A DNA stretch of 39,538 nucleotides from Rhizobium sullae (GTDB lineage: Bacteria > Pseudomonadota > Alphaproteobacteria > Rhizobiales > Rhizobiaceae): positions 18,852-58,389 of the forward strand of contig NZ_FWER01000055.1 of the NCBI RefSeq assembly GCF_900169785.1, written 5' to 3'. The translations under genes and the position numbers were made by a program. Below, piece after piece: positions 7,118-15,666 of this stretch. Every line of letters starts with the position of its first letter. The first letter of the stretch is position 1. The notes beneath the pieces are model-generated. The model saw only the letters and a program-made list of their open reading frames with translations, searched no databases and was not told where the DNA came from.

Positions 7118-8041
7118 ATGAGACAGCTTTTAATGACGACCGCGCTTTGCCTTCTAGCCGCCCCGGCGTTTGCTGGTACGCGCGTTGCAGTGACAATGAC
7201 GTCGTTTGATAATCCATTTCTGACGATTCTGCTGAACGGAATCCGCGATGAAGCAAAACGGGAGGGAAATGTCGAACTCCTCACGGAGGATGCTCAACTC
7301 GACCCGGCCAAACAGCTCAACCAAATCCAAAACTTCATTGCCAACGGTGTTGATGCAATCATCGTGAATGCCGTTGACGTCGACTCGACGGCCGCGATCA
7401 CACGGGCGGCAGTTGATGCGAAGATCCCGCTCGTCTACGTCAACCATCCGCCGGCCGAACTCGACGCGGGATTGCCGGAAGGCACAGCCTTTGTCGGTTC
7501 CAACGAACTCGATTCCGGCACGATGGAAGCGAAAGCCGCCTGCAAGCTTCTGGGCGGCAAAGGTCGCGCCGTCATTCTGATGGGGCCGCTTGAAAACCAT
7601 GCAGCCCTTGTGCGCACAAAGGATGTCGAGGCCGTCTTTTCCCAACCCGGTTGCCGGATCGATATCGTCGAAAAGCAGACAGCGAACTGGAACAGGACCC
7701 AGGCGCAGGATCTCGTGTCTTCCTGGCTGACGGCTGGGCTGGAGTTCGATGCGGTGATTGCCAATAATGACGAGATGGCCATTGGTGCGGCTCAAGCTTT
7801 GAAGGCGGCTGGTGTCGCGATGAACGACGTTGTCATCACCGGCATCGATGCCACGCCAGATGGACTGGCCGCCATGAAGGCCGGTGATATCGACGCGACA
7901 GTTTTCCAGAACGCAACAAAGCAAGGCGAAGCCGCAGTCCAGACGGCTGTCAAGTTGGCAGGAAAGCAGGCCAGCGAGCGCACCCTTTGGGTACCGTTCG
8001 AACTCGTCACTCCCGACAACATGGCCGCCTACCAAAAATGA
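7118..8041 (+). CDS. Second periplasmic sugar/cyclitol-binding protein, paralogue of the first
   Basis: A 307-residue binding protein alignable along its length with the one at 3441-4382. Shared landmarks are SFDNPFLTILLNG, EDAQLDPAKQLNQIQNF, NGVDAIIVNAVDVDS, KQTANWNRTQ, and FDAVIANNDEMAIGA. Residues 1-19 form a signal peptide ending PAFA-GT; this fixes the ATG at 7118, because a longer frame from 7034 would bury the signal sequence and overlap the terminator-like hairpin. No separate ATPase or permease follows, so it probably shares the upstream membrane complex and may widen the ligand range. Some ligand-loop residues differ between copies (ALFDDN versus TSFDNP), which fits a different preferred ligand. 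Confidence 0.9.
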   Translation: MRQLLMTTALCLLAAPAFAGTRVAVTMTSFDNPFLTILLNGIRDEAKREGNVELLTEDAQLDPAKQLNQIQNFIANGVDAIIVNAVDVDSTAAITRAAVDAKIPLVYVNHPPAELDAGLPEGTAFVGSNELDSGTMEAKAACKLLGGKGRAVILMGPLENHAALVRTKDVEAVFSQPGCRIDIVEKQTANWNRTQAQDLVSSWLTAGLEFDAVIANNDEMAIGAAQALKAAGVAMNDVVITGIDATPDGLAAMKAGDIDATVFQNATKQGEAAVQTAVKLAGKQASERTLWVPFELVTPDNMAAYQK

Positions 8042-8048
8042 CGGCCGC

Positions 8049-8107
8049 GGCCGCGGTCGATCTCCTCCCGGATCCCGCGGCCCACCAATCGACGCCTTCT
8101 AAGGCGT
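8049..8107 (+). promoter_or_regulatory. Two inverted repeats between the second binding protein and the iol genes
   Basis: GGCCGCGG (8049-8056) and CCGCGGCC (8075-8082) can form an 8-bp stem with an 18-base loop. Just downstream, ACGCCTT (8092-8098) and AAGGCGT (8101-8107) form a 7-bp inverted repeat around CT. No T-run follows either. The first may be an mRNA-stabilising or weak termination hairpin, the second an operator-sized site 28 bases before iolH. Both roles are inference. Confidence 0.35.
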
Positions 8108-8134
8108 GTCGTTAAAGCACGAAGGAAGCAACAT

Positions 8135-9034
8135 ATGCGTATTGCCCTTGACCCGTTTATGCATCGTCATCTCAGCCTCGAGGAGCTGCCGCGGAAGGTT
8201 CGTGAGCTCGGCTATGAGTGGATTGAACTTAGCCCCCGCGCCGATTTTCTGGAGTGGTTCAAGGCTCCCCGGGTTTTCCCCAAGCGTATCAAAACCTTCA
8301 AGAAAGCGCTCGCTGCAGAGGGCGTGAAGATCGCCTCGCTGTTGCCGATGTATCGCTGGGCCTCGAATGACGAGACCGAGCGTCAGGCCGCGGTGCGTCA
8401 CTGGAAGCGCGCCATCGAAATCGCGGTAGAGATGGAAGTCGATACGATGAACTCGGAATTCGGGCGTGGTCCGCACCCCGACAAGGGCTCGTGCTACTGC
8501 TGCCACACCGGTTCGATGATCGAAGCCTGTGAAGACGCGTGGTGGCGCTCGATGGAGGAACTTGTACCGATCTTCGAACGTGAGAAGATCAATTTACACG
8601 TCGAGCCGCATCCCGAAGACTGGTGCGAAACCTTGCAGCCGGCGCTCGACATCATCCGCACGGTGAATTCGAAGAACGTCAAGTTCCTCTATTGCGCTCC
8701 GCACACCTTTTACTTTGGCGATGATACCAAGGCGATGCTGCGCGAGGCCAAGGACGTTCTCGCGCACGTTCATGTGGGCGATACCTTCAATCACAAAGCG
8801 TCTTCGGGTCTGCGCTACATCCTCAATCCACCCGGCACTCAGGCGCGCGTCCATCAGCACCTGAACATCGGCCAAGGCGAAGTGCCGTGGGACGACTTCT
8901 TCGGCACGCTCGCCGAGATCGGCTTCGACGGCATCATGACCTCCTGCGTCTTCGCCTGGGAGGATAAGGCGGACGAGTCCGGACGTTTCATGTGCAGTGA
9001 AATGAACAATTACATCAAAAAGTACAAAAAGTGA
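8135..9034 (+). CDS. iolH: IolH-like TIM-barrel protein (sugar-phosphate isomerase/epimerase superfamily)
   Basis: A 299-residue cytoplasmic protein of the xylose-isomerase-like TIM-barrel superfamily. The opening MRIALDPFMHRHLSLEELPRK, with GYEWIELSP, resembles Bacillus IolH and its rhizobial homologues. Likely metal and substrate positions are the acidic and His residues in HVEPHPEDWCE, CAPHTFYFGDD and HVHVGDTFNH. The exact reaction of IolH is not well established. GAAGGAAG precedes the ATG. The gene opens a tight run with the dehydrogenase gene 10 bases downstream, which supports a part in cyclitol breakdown. A generic epimerase on an inosose is the main alternative. Confidence 0.75.
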   Translation: MRIALDPFMHRHLSLEELPRKVRELGYEWIELSPRADFLEWFKAPRVFPKRIKTFKKALAAEGVKIASLLPMYRWASNDETERQAAVRHWKRAIEIAVEMEVDTMNSEFGRGPHPDKGSCYCCHTGSMIEACEDAWWRSMEELVPIFEREKINLHVEPHPEDWCETLQPALDIIRTVNSKNVKFLYCAPHTFYFGDDTKAMLREAKDVLAHVHVGDTFNHKASSGLRYILNPPGTQARVHQHLNIGQGEVPWDDFFGTLAEIGFDGIMTSCVFAWEDKADESGRFMCSEMNNYIKKYKK

Positions 9035-9044
9035 GGCTTTCCAA

Positions 9045-10055
9045 ATGACTGTTAGAATAGGTGTCATCGGCACCGGTGCGATCGGACGCGATCATGCACG
9101 CCGCATCAATCAGGTCCTTGGCGGGGCGACAGTCGTCGCGTTGAGTGACGTCAACCGCGCCTCGGCCGAAGCGGTGAAAAGCGACATTGCGCCTGATGCT
9201 GCAATTTTCACCACCGGGGAGGAACTGATTTCCTCACCCGATGTCGACGCTGTGCTTGTCACCTCTTGGGGTGCCACTCACGAACAATATGTACTGGCGG
9301 CGATCGCTGCCGGTAAGCCCTGCTTCTGCGAAAAGCCTCTGGCGACGACCGCCGATGGCGCCAAGCGCATCGTCGATGCCGAAGTTGCGCACGGCAAACG
9401 ACTTGTACAGGTCGGTTTCATGCGCAGATATGATGCGGGTTATGTCGCCCTGAAGCAGTTCGTGGATACCAAGATCGGTGCGCCGATCATGGTTCATGCC
9501 GCCCATCGCAACCCAGCCGTCCCCGAGCAGTATGTTACGCCGATGGCCATCCACGACACGATGATTCACGAAATCGACGTGCTGCGCTGGCTGTTGAACG
9601 ACGACTACGTTTCCGCTCGTGTGCTGTTTCCGCGTTCGGCAGCGCGCAGTCATGCCAAGCTTAGGGATCCCCAGATTGTCATTCTGGAGACTGCCAAGGG
9701 CACGATCATCGATGTCGAAATCTTCGTCAACTGCCACTACGGCTACGACATTCAGTGCGAGGTCGTTGGCGAAGACGGTGTCGCCACTCTGCCTGAGCCG
9801 ATGGCAATCCAGACGCGTCTCGGCGCCAAGCTTCAAAACGATATCCTCACCGATTGGAAGGATCGCTTCATCGCCAGCTATGACGTTGAGCTGCAGGACT
9901 TCATCAACGCCGCTGCCAAAGGCACGGCGGCTGGCCCGAACTCCTGGGACGGTTATGTGGCGGCAATCACATCCGATGCCTGCGTAGCCGCGCAGGAGGC
10001 AGAGGGTGCCGCAGTCGCGATTAATCTTCCCGTTCGCCCCGCGCTTTACAACTGA
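9045..10055 (+). CDS. iolG: Inositol 2-dehydrogenase (Gfo/Idh/MocA family)
   Basis: A 336-residue NAD-dependent dehydrogenase that probably oxidises myo-inositol to scyllo-inosose, the first step of the iol pathway. The N-terminal Rossmann fold carries GVIGTGAIGRDHA (about residues 5-17), the family Lys lies in CEKPLATT (about residue 96), and the Asp/His catalytic pair is in MIHEIDVLRW (about residues 173-182). This matches the rhizobial IdhA/IolG type. It sits between the iolH-like and iolI-like genes with spacings of 10 and 8 bases, so all three are one transcript. Specificity for myo-inositol rather than an epimer is inferred from context. Confidence 0.88.
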   Translation: MTVRIGVIGTGAIGRDHARRINQVLGGATVVALSDVNRASAEAVKSDIAPDAAIFTTGEELISSPDVDAVLVTSWGATHEQYVLAAIAAGKPCFCEKPLATTADGAKRIVDAEVAHGKRLVQVGFMRRYDAGYVALKQFVDTKIGAPIMVHAAHRNPAVPEQYVTPMAIHDTMIHEIDVLRWLLNDDYVSARVLFPRSAARSHAKLRDPQIVILETAKGTIIDVEIFVNCHYGYDIQCEVVGEDGVATLPEPMAIQTRLGAKLQNDILTDWKDRFIASYDVELQDFINAAAKGTAAGPNSWDGYVAAITSDACVAAQEAEGAAVAINLPVRPALYN

Positions 10056-10063
10056 GGTCCTCC

Positions 10064-10849
10064 ATGCGTTTTGCCATCAACCACATCACCGCGCCCAAGC
10101 TGTCGCTTGAAAACTTCTTTGCGGCGGCTCGCAATCTCGGCCTGACGGAGGTCGAGATCCGCAACGATCTTCCCGACATCGTCGGGACGGTGGAGCCTGA
10201 AGTCGTCAAAAAGGCCGCAGCGAGCGCCGGCGTCACGATCATCTCGATCAACGCGCTCTACCCGTTCAACGTCTGGTCGGGTGAATTACCGAAGAAGGCT
10301 GTGGCGCTCGCCAACTATGCGGCCGCTTCCGGCGCCAAGGCGCTTGTCATGTGCCCGCTAAACGACGGCACGAACGTGTCGTTCGATAATCTCGTCGCGG
10401 CGCTAAAGGCCATGAAGCCCATCCTTGAGGAGCGCGGACTGACGGGCCTGGTCGAACCTCTCGGCTTCCCGATCTCCTCGCTGCGGACCAAGAAGGAAGC
10501 GCTTCGCGCCATCGACGCGGCTGAAGGAGGCGGCATCTACAAACTCGTGCACGATACGTTCCATCACTACCTTGCCGGCGAGACAGAGTTCTTCCCGGAA
10601 AGGACGGGTCTGGTCCACATCTCGGGCGTCGTCGATCCGAATGTCGCCGTGGACGACATGCTCGACGCCCACCGCGTGCTCGTCGATGCCAAAGATCGGC
10701 TGGAGAACATTCCGCAGATCAATGCGCTCATCGCGGCAGGCTTCGACGGCCCCTACAGCTTCGAGCCTTTTGCCGAGGAAGTGCATGGACTGGCAGATCC
10801 GGAAACCGCCGTGCGCGAGAGCATCAGCTACGTTTCGGGCAAGCTCTGA
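10064..10849 (+). CDS. iolI: IolI-like TIM-barrel isomerase (inosose isomerase)
   Basis: A 261-residue xylose-isomerase-like TIM barrel. In Bacillus, IolI interconverts ketoinositols (2-keto-myo-inositol and 1-keto-D-chiro-inositol), which lets D-chiro-inositol enter the pathway. Likely metal ligands are Glu in LVEPLGFP, Asp and His in LVHDTFHHYL, His in LVHISGV, and Glu in YSFEPF. It starts 8 bases after the dehydrogenase. An 82-base gap then precedes iolC. Family is secure; assignment to IolI rather than another small epimerase rests on operon context and length. Confidence 0.75.
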   Translation: MRFAINHITAPKLSLENFFAAARNLGLTEVEIRNDLPDIVGTVEPEVVKKAAASAGVTIISINALYPFNVWSGELPKKAVALANYAAASGAKALVMCPLNDGTNVSFDNLVAALKAMKPILEERGLTGLVEPLGFPISSLRTKKEALRAIDAAEGGGIYKLVHDTFHHYLAGETEFFPERTGLVHISGVVDPNVAVDDMLDAHRVLVDAKDRLENIPQINALIAAGFDGPYSFEPFAEEVHGLADPETAVRESISYVSGKL

Positions 10850-10931
10850 GCCGACAACCCGCTGCCTGCGCCTCGAGCGGCGCGGGCACCATGCACGTCA
10901 GGCAAATTGCGCCCGGGTGCCGGAGGAAGAA

Positions 10932-12869
10932 ATGAACAAGTCATTGGATGTCATCACGATCGGACGCTCGTCCGTGGATCTTTACGGGGTACAGATCGGC
11001 GGCCGGCTGGAAGACATGGGGTCGTTCCACAAATATATCGGCGGCTCGCCGACCAACATGGCTGCCGGCACCGCCCGGCTCGGCCTGCGCTCGGCGCTGG
11101 TCACCCGCGTCGGCGACGAGCACATGGGCCGCTTCATTCGCGAGGAGCTTGCACGCGAAGGCGTCGACGTCACCGGGGTCAAGACCGATCCCGAGCGGCT
11201 AACGGCCCTCGTGCTCCTCGGCATCCGGGACGAGGACCGCTTTCCGTTGATCTTCTACCGCGAGAACTGCGCCGACATGGCGCTCTGCGAAGACGATATC
11301 GACGAGGCGCTGATCGCCCGTTCCCGCTCGGTCGTCGCGACCGGTACCCATCTCAGCCATCCGCGCACGGAAAAGGCCGTGCTCAAGGCGCTGGAGCTCG
11401 CGCGCAAGCATGGCGCGCGGACCGCGCTCGATATAGATTACCGTCCGAACCTCTGGGGCGTGGCCGGCCATGGCGACGGCGAGAACCGCTTCGTCGAATC
11501 CGGCAAGGTGACCGCCAAACTGCAATCGACGCTGCATCTCTTCGACCTGATCGTCGGCACGGAGGAGGAATTCCATATCGCCGGCGGCTCGACGAACACG
11601 ATCGAGGCTCTGCGTGCCGTACGTGCCGTCTCCACCGCCACGCTCGTCTGCAAGCGCGGCGCGGCTGGCGCCGTCGCCCTTACCGGTGCGATACCGAATA
11701 CGCTCGAGGAGGGCGAAAGCGGGCCTGGCTATCCGATCGAGGTTTTCAACGTTCTCGGCGCAGGTGATGGATTCATGTCGGGCCTCATCAAGGGCTGGCT
11801 GGAGGATGCGCCCTGGCCACGCGCGCTTCAGTATGCCAATGCCTGCGGCGCCTTCGCCGTCAGCCGCCATGGCTGCACGCCGGCCTATCCGTCGCTCAAG
11901 GAGCTCGACTTCTTCCTGAAGCACGGCATCAAGGACAAGGCGCTGCGCAAGGATAGGGAACTCGAGCAGATCCACTGGGCGACCAACCGCCACAATGACT
12001 GGTCGACCATGCGCGTCTTCGCCTTCGACCACCGCATGCAGCTCGAGGCCATCGCAGGTGCCACGCCCGAAAAGATTGGTCGCTTTAAAGAACTCTGCCT
12101 GAAGGCGGCCCTTAAGGTTCAGGGCGGCCGACCGGGCTATGGCATCCTCTGCGACCACCGCCTCGGCCGCCGTGCGCTTCACGCCGCGTCAGGCACCGGC
12201 CTTTGGGTCGGCCGACCGGTCGAATGGCCGGGCTCGCGTCCGCTGACGCTGGAACCCGAACTTGGCGACGACTTCGGCGGACTTGACGAGTGGGCGCTTG
12301 AAAACGTCGTCAAGGTCTTGTGCTTCTGCCATCCCGACGACGATGCGCAGATGCGAGCTTCGCAGGAAGAGACGATCAAGCGGCTGTTCGCGGCGGCCCG
12401 TCGCAACCGCCTGGAATTCCTGCTCGAAATCATCCCGTCCAAGGTCGGTCTGGTCGATGACGACACGACGGCGACCCTGATCCGGCGGTTTTACGAGATC
12501 GGCATCTTTCCGGACTGGTGGAAGCTTGAGCCGATGGCCAGCAGTGCCGCCTGGGAAAAGGCTTGCGCTGCGATCAATGAAAACGATCCGCACACACGCG
12601 GCATCGTGGTGCTCGGTCTCGACGCGCCGGAGGCCGAACTCGCCGCGAGCTTCAAGGTTGCGGCAGGCTTCCCGCTGGTGAAGGGCTTTGCGGTCGGCCG
12701 CACGATCTTCGCGCAGGCCGCACGCGACTGGCTTGCTGGCACCATCGCGGATGCTGAGGCGATCGAGGATATTCAGGCCCGCTATCAGCGGCTCTGCACA
12801 ATTTGGGACGAAGCGCGCAGCGCAAGCCAGGACAATAGCGCGGCAGGACCGTCGCGCAGGAGGGTATGA
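10932..12869 (+). CDS. iolC: Bifunctional 5-dehydro-2-deoxygluconokinase / DUF2090 aldolase-like protein
   Basis: A 645-residue fusion. Residues about 5-325 are a PfkB-family kinase: GGSPTNMAAGTARLG near the N-terminus, LDIDYRPNLWG near residue 160, and the catalytic GAGDGFMSG near residue 276. It phosphorylates 5-dehydro-2-deoxygluconate. The C-terminal half is a DUF2090 domain (FAFDHRMQLEAI, GYGILCDHRLGRRAL, WWKLEP, RGIVVLGLDAP), which in rhizobial-type IolC is thought to supply the aldolase activity of IolJ, yielding dihydroxyacetone phosphate and malonate semialdehyde. The ATG at 10932 has GGAGGA 5 bases upstream; the frame is open further 5' only because it crosses iolI. The stop is one base before iolD. 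Confidence 0.93.
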   Translation: MNKSLDVITIGRSSVDLYGVQIGGRLEDMGSFHKYIGGSPTNMAAGTARLGLRSALVTRVGDEHMGRFIREELAREGVDVTGVKTDPERLTALVLLGIRDEDRFPLIFYRENCADMALCEDDIDEALIARSRSVVATGTHLSHPRTEKAVLKALELARKHGARTALDIDYRPNLWGVAGHGDGENRFVESGKVTAKLQSTLHLFDLIVGTEEEFHIAGGSTNTIEALRAVRAVSTATLVCKRGAAGAVALTGAIPNTLEEGESGPGYPIEVFNVLGAGDGFMSGLIKGWLEDAPWPRALQYANACGAFAVSRHGCTPAYPSLKELDFFLKHGIKDKALRKDRELEQIHWATNRHNDWSTMRVFAFDHRMQLEAIAGATPEKIGRFKELCLKAALKVQGGRPGYGILCDHRLGRRALHAASGTGLWVGRPVEWPGSRPLTLEPELGDDFGGLDEWALENVVKVLCFCHPDDDAQMRASQEETIKRLFAAARRNRLEFLLEIIPSKVGLVDDDTTATLIRRFYEIGIFPDWWKLEPMASSAAWEKACAAINENDPHTRGIVVLGLDAPEAELAASFKVAAGFPLVKGFAVGRTIFAQAARDWLAGTIADAEAIEDIQARYQRLCTIWDEARSASQDNSAAGPSRRRV

Positions 12870-12870
12870 C

Positions 12871-14706
12871 ATGACGGGAACCATTCGCCTTACGGCAGCA
12901 CAGGCCATGTTCCGCTGGCTGGCCGTACAGATGACTGAGGAGCAGGAGCGCTTCATCGAAGGCGTCTGGGCGATCTTCGGCCACGGCAACGTCGCCGGAA
13001 TTGGCGAGGCTCTGCATGGCATTGGCGATAAACTGCCCACCTGGCGAGGCCAGAACGAGCAGACCATGGCCCATGCGGCAATCGCTTATGCCAAGACCAA
13101 GCGCCGGCGCAAGGCCATGGCGATCACCTCGTCCATCGGCCCGGGCGCGACGAACATGGTGACGGCCGCAGCGCTCGCCCATGTGAACCGCCTGCCCGTA
13201 TTATTCATCCCCGGCGATGTATTCGCCAACCGGCGGCCGGACCCGGTTCTGCAGCAGATCGAGGATTTCGATGACGGCACTGTCACCGTGACGGACTGCT
13301 TCCGTCCGGTCAGCCGCTATTTTGACCGCATCACCCGTCCCGAGCATCTGCTGACGGCCCTGCCTCGCGCGATGCAGGTGATGACCGATCCCGCAAATTG
13401 CGGCCCGGTCACACTTGCATTTTGCCAGGACGTGCAGGCCGAGGCCTACGACTGGCCGGAAAGCTTCTTTGAGCCGAAGACGTGGCGCATCCGTCGTCCG
13501 GAGCCTGATCCGCGCGAAGTCGACGATGTCGTCGCAGTGCTCAAGGCCTCTTCACACCCGGTCATCGTCGCAGGTGGCGGCGTGCTGTATTCCGGCGCGG
13601 AAGCCGATCTGCTCGCCTTCGCCAAGGCGCACAATATACCGATCGTCGAGACGCAGGCCGGCAAGGGTGCAATCGACTGGGAAGAAAGGCTCAACTTCGG
13701 CTCGCCGGGCGTCACCGGCACCGATTGCGGCAACAAGATCGCCGCCAAAGCCGACCTGATCCTTGGCGTCGGCACCCGTTTCCAGGACTTCACGACCGGC
13801 AGCTGGGCGATCTTCAGCAATCCGAGCCGCAAGCTCGTCTCGATCAACCTCGCCGGCTACGACGCGGCCAAGCACGGCGCCATCCCGCTGGTCTCCGACG
13901 CCAAGGTGGCGCTGGGGCGCATTTCCACTGCGCTCGGTTCGCACCGTTTCGCCGATCCGGATTTCGCCGCGCGCGAGGCCTGGTTCAAGGCGACCGATGC
14001 CGTCATAGCGGCCCCCGGAACGCCGAAGCCGAATTTCCGGCCGTCCGATGCCCAGGTCATTGGAGCGGTGCAGCGTAATGCGGGTCCAAAGACGATTGCC
14101 ATGTGCGCTGCCGGCACCATGCCCGGCGCCCTACAGGTGCTGTGGCGGGCGGCCGCCGGCGGCTATCATATGGAATACGGCTATTCCTGCATGGGCTACG
14201 AGATTGCCGGCGCTTTCGGCATCAAGCTCGCGGCGCCGGAAAAGGAAGTCGTGTGCTTCGTCGGCGACGGCAGCTACATGATGGCAAATTCCGAGCTCGC
14301 GACCGCCGTCATACTGCGCGTGCCCTTCACCATCGTGCTGACGGACAACCGCGGCTATGGCTGCATCAACCGTCTGCAGCAGGAATGCGGCGGTGCTGAG
14401 TTCAATAACATGTACAAGGACTGCAATGTCGAGACCCAGCCGGAGATCGACTTTGTCGCGCATGCGACTTCGATGGGCGCGTATGCCGTCAAGGCCGCCG
14501 ACATCGCGCAGCTCGAAACCGAGATCGTCTCGGCGCGCAGCCGGGATATTCCCACGGTGATTGTCATTGATACAGAAGCGGAAACCGGAGCCGGCATCGG
14601 CGGCGCCTGGTGGGATGTCGCCGTGCCGGAAGTCGGCATCACCGAAAAGCTCAAGAAGGCCCGCGCGCACTATGAGGCGAACGCGGCCCGCCAACGCATC
14701 AACTAA
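12871..14706 (+). CDS. iolD: 3D-(3,5/4)-trihydroxycyclohexane-1,2-dione hydrolase (ThDP-dependent)
   Basis: A 611-residue thiamine-diphosphate enzyme that opens the ring of trihydroxycyclohexane-dione to give 5-deoxy-glucuronate. The activating Glu lies in WRGQNEQTMAHAA (about residue 63). The ThDP/Mg motif runs from VGDGSYMMANSE (about residue 464) to VLTDNRGYG. The N-terminal pyrimidine-binding, central and C-terminal pyrophosphate-binding domains are in the usual order and the length is normal. The ATG at 12871 lies one base after the iolC stop and has AGGAGGG upstream, so translation is probably coupled. Confidence 0.95.
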   Translation: MTGTIRLTAAQAMFRWLAVQMTEEQERFIEGVWAIFGHGNVAGIGEALHGIGDKLPTWRGQNEQTMAHAAIAYAKTKRRRKAMAITSSIGPGATNMVTAAALAHVNRLPVLFIPGDVFANRRPDPVLQQIEDFDDGTVTVTDCFRPVSRYFDRITRPEHLLTALPRAMQVMTDPANCGPVTLAFCQDVQAEAYDWPESFFEPKTWRIRRPEPDPREVDDVVAVLKASSHPVIVAGGGVLYSGAEADLLAFAKAHNIPIVETQAGKGAIDWEERLNFGSPGVTGTDCGNKIAAKADLILGVGTRFQDFTTGSWAIFSNPSRKLVSINLAGYDAAKHGAIPLVSDAKVALGRISTALGSHRFADPDFAAREAWFKATDAVIAAPGTPKPNFRPSDAQVIGAVQRNAGPKTIAMCAAGTMPGALQVLWRAAAGGYHMEYGYSCMGYEIAGAFGIKLAAPEKEVVCFVGDGSYMMANSELATAVILRVPFTIVLTDNRGYGCINRLQQECGGAEFNNMYKDCNVETQPEIDFVAHATSMGAYAVKAADIAQLETEIVSARSRDIPTVIVIDTEAETGAGIGGAWWDVAVPEVGITEKLKKARAHYEANAARQRIN

Positions 14707-14737
14707 CCCTCGCCACAAGGCCTGGAAGGACCGAACT

Positions 14738-15655
14738 ATGATATTTTACGGAACAAACCCAATTGCCTGGTCCAACGACGACGACCAGACGATCGGCGCG
14801 CATCTGACGCTTGAGGATTGCCTGTCGGATTGCCGCAAGATCGGGTTCGACGGCATCGAGAAGGGCCACAAGATGCCTGACGAGGGCGGCGCGCTGAAGG
14901 CCAAGCTCGGCGAGTTCGGCCTGCGCTTCGTTGGCGGCTGGCATTCGACTAACCTTCTGGTGAACGACATCGTCACCGAGAAGGCGGCGCTGCAGAAGTT
15001 CATCGACATGACGAAGGCTGCCGGCGGCGACCACATCAATGCCTGCGAATGCTCCAACACCGTTCACGGCAGCGACGGAACGCCGGTCAACAACCGCCCG
15101 GTCATGAACGACGAACAGTGGAAGCGCTTCTCGGAAGGGTATGAGGCGCTTTCCAAGTACGCTGCCGATCAGGGCGTCAAGATGGGCTATCACCATCACA
15201 TGGGCACGATCATCGAGAGCGCTGTCGATATCGATCGTTTCTTGACGATGGCCGGCCCCTACACCCGTCTTCTGCTCGACACCGGCCATTGCACCTTCGG
15301 CGGGGCGAACCCGGAGGAAGTGGCGAAGAAATACATGGGCCGCGTGACCCATATCCATGCAAAGAACATCCGTCCGGAAATCATGAAGCAGGTCCGTTCC
15401 GAAAACCTCTCCTTCCTCGAAGGTGTGCGCCGGGGCGTGTTCACCGTTCCCGGCGATCCCGAAGGCTGCGTCGATTTCGCGCCGGTGCTGAAGGTCGCGG
15501 CCGAGCATGACTATTCGGGCTGGCTGGTGATCGAGGCCGAGCAGGACAGCGCGGTTCGCGAGCCCTTCCACTACCAGAACATGGGCCTGAAGGCATTGAA
15601 GTCGATCGCCCGTGACGTCGGACTGGACAAGGCCGCCGCCACAGCAGCCGGATAA
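14738..15655 (+). CDS. iolE: Myo-inosose-2 dehydratase
   Basis: A 305-residue TIM-barrel dehydratase that converts scyllo-inosose to 3D-(3,5/4)-trihydroxycyclohexane-1,2-dione, the substrate of IolD. The start reads MIFYGTNPIAWSNDDD, typical of IolE. Metal and catalytic positions are visible in YHHHMGTIIE, LLLDTGHCTFGG, THIHAKNIRP and VIEAEQDSA. GGAAGGA (14724-14730) precedes the ATG at 14738; the longer frame from 14561 lies within iolD and is rejected. The IolE/MocC-like protein at 20134-21048 is a paralogue. Confidence 0.94.
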   Translation: MIFYGTNPIAWSNDDDQTIGAHLTLEDCLSDCRKIGFDGIEKGHKMPDEGGALKAKLGEFGLRFVGGWHSTNLLVNDIVTEKAALQKFIDMTKAAGGDHINACECSNTVHGSDGTPVNNRPVMNDEQWKRFSEGYEALSKYAADQGVKMGYHHHMGTIIESAVDIDRFLTMAGPYTRLLLDTGHCTFGGANPEEVAKKYMGRVTHIHAKNIRPEIMKQVRSENLSFLEGVRRGVFTVPGDPEGCVDFAPVLKVAAEHDYSGWLVIEAEQDSAVREPFHYQNMGLKALKSIARDVGLDKAAATAAG

Positions 15656-15666
15656 GGAAAAGCGCA

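Noticed and set aside
7154..8035. 293-codon minus-strand frame
   Set aside because: Antisense shadow of the second binding protein, which has a signal peptide and full family motifs.
10572..10931. Upstream extension of iolC to an earlier start
   Set aside because: The extra 120 codons lie in iolI out of frame; the ATG at 10932 has a strong ribosome site and matches the PfkB N-terminus.
11199..12182. 327-codon minus-strand frame
   Set aside because: Antisense to iolC, low-complexity high-GC shadow.
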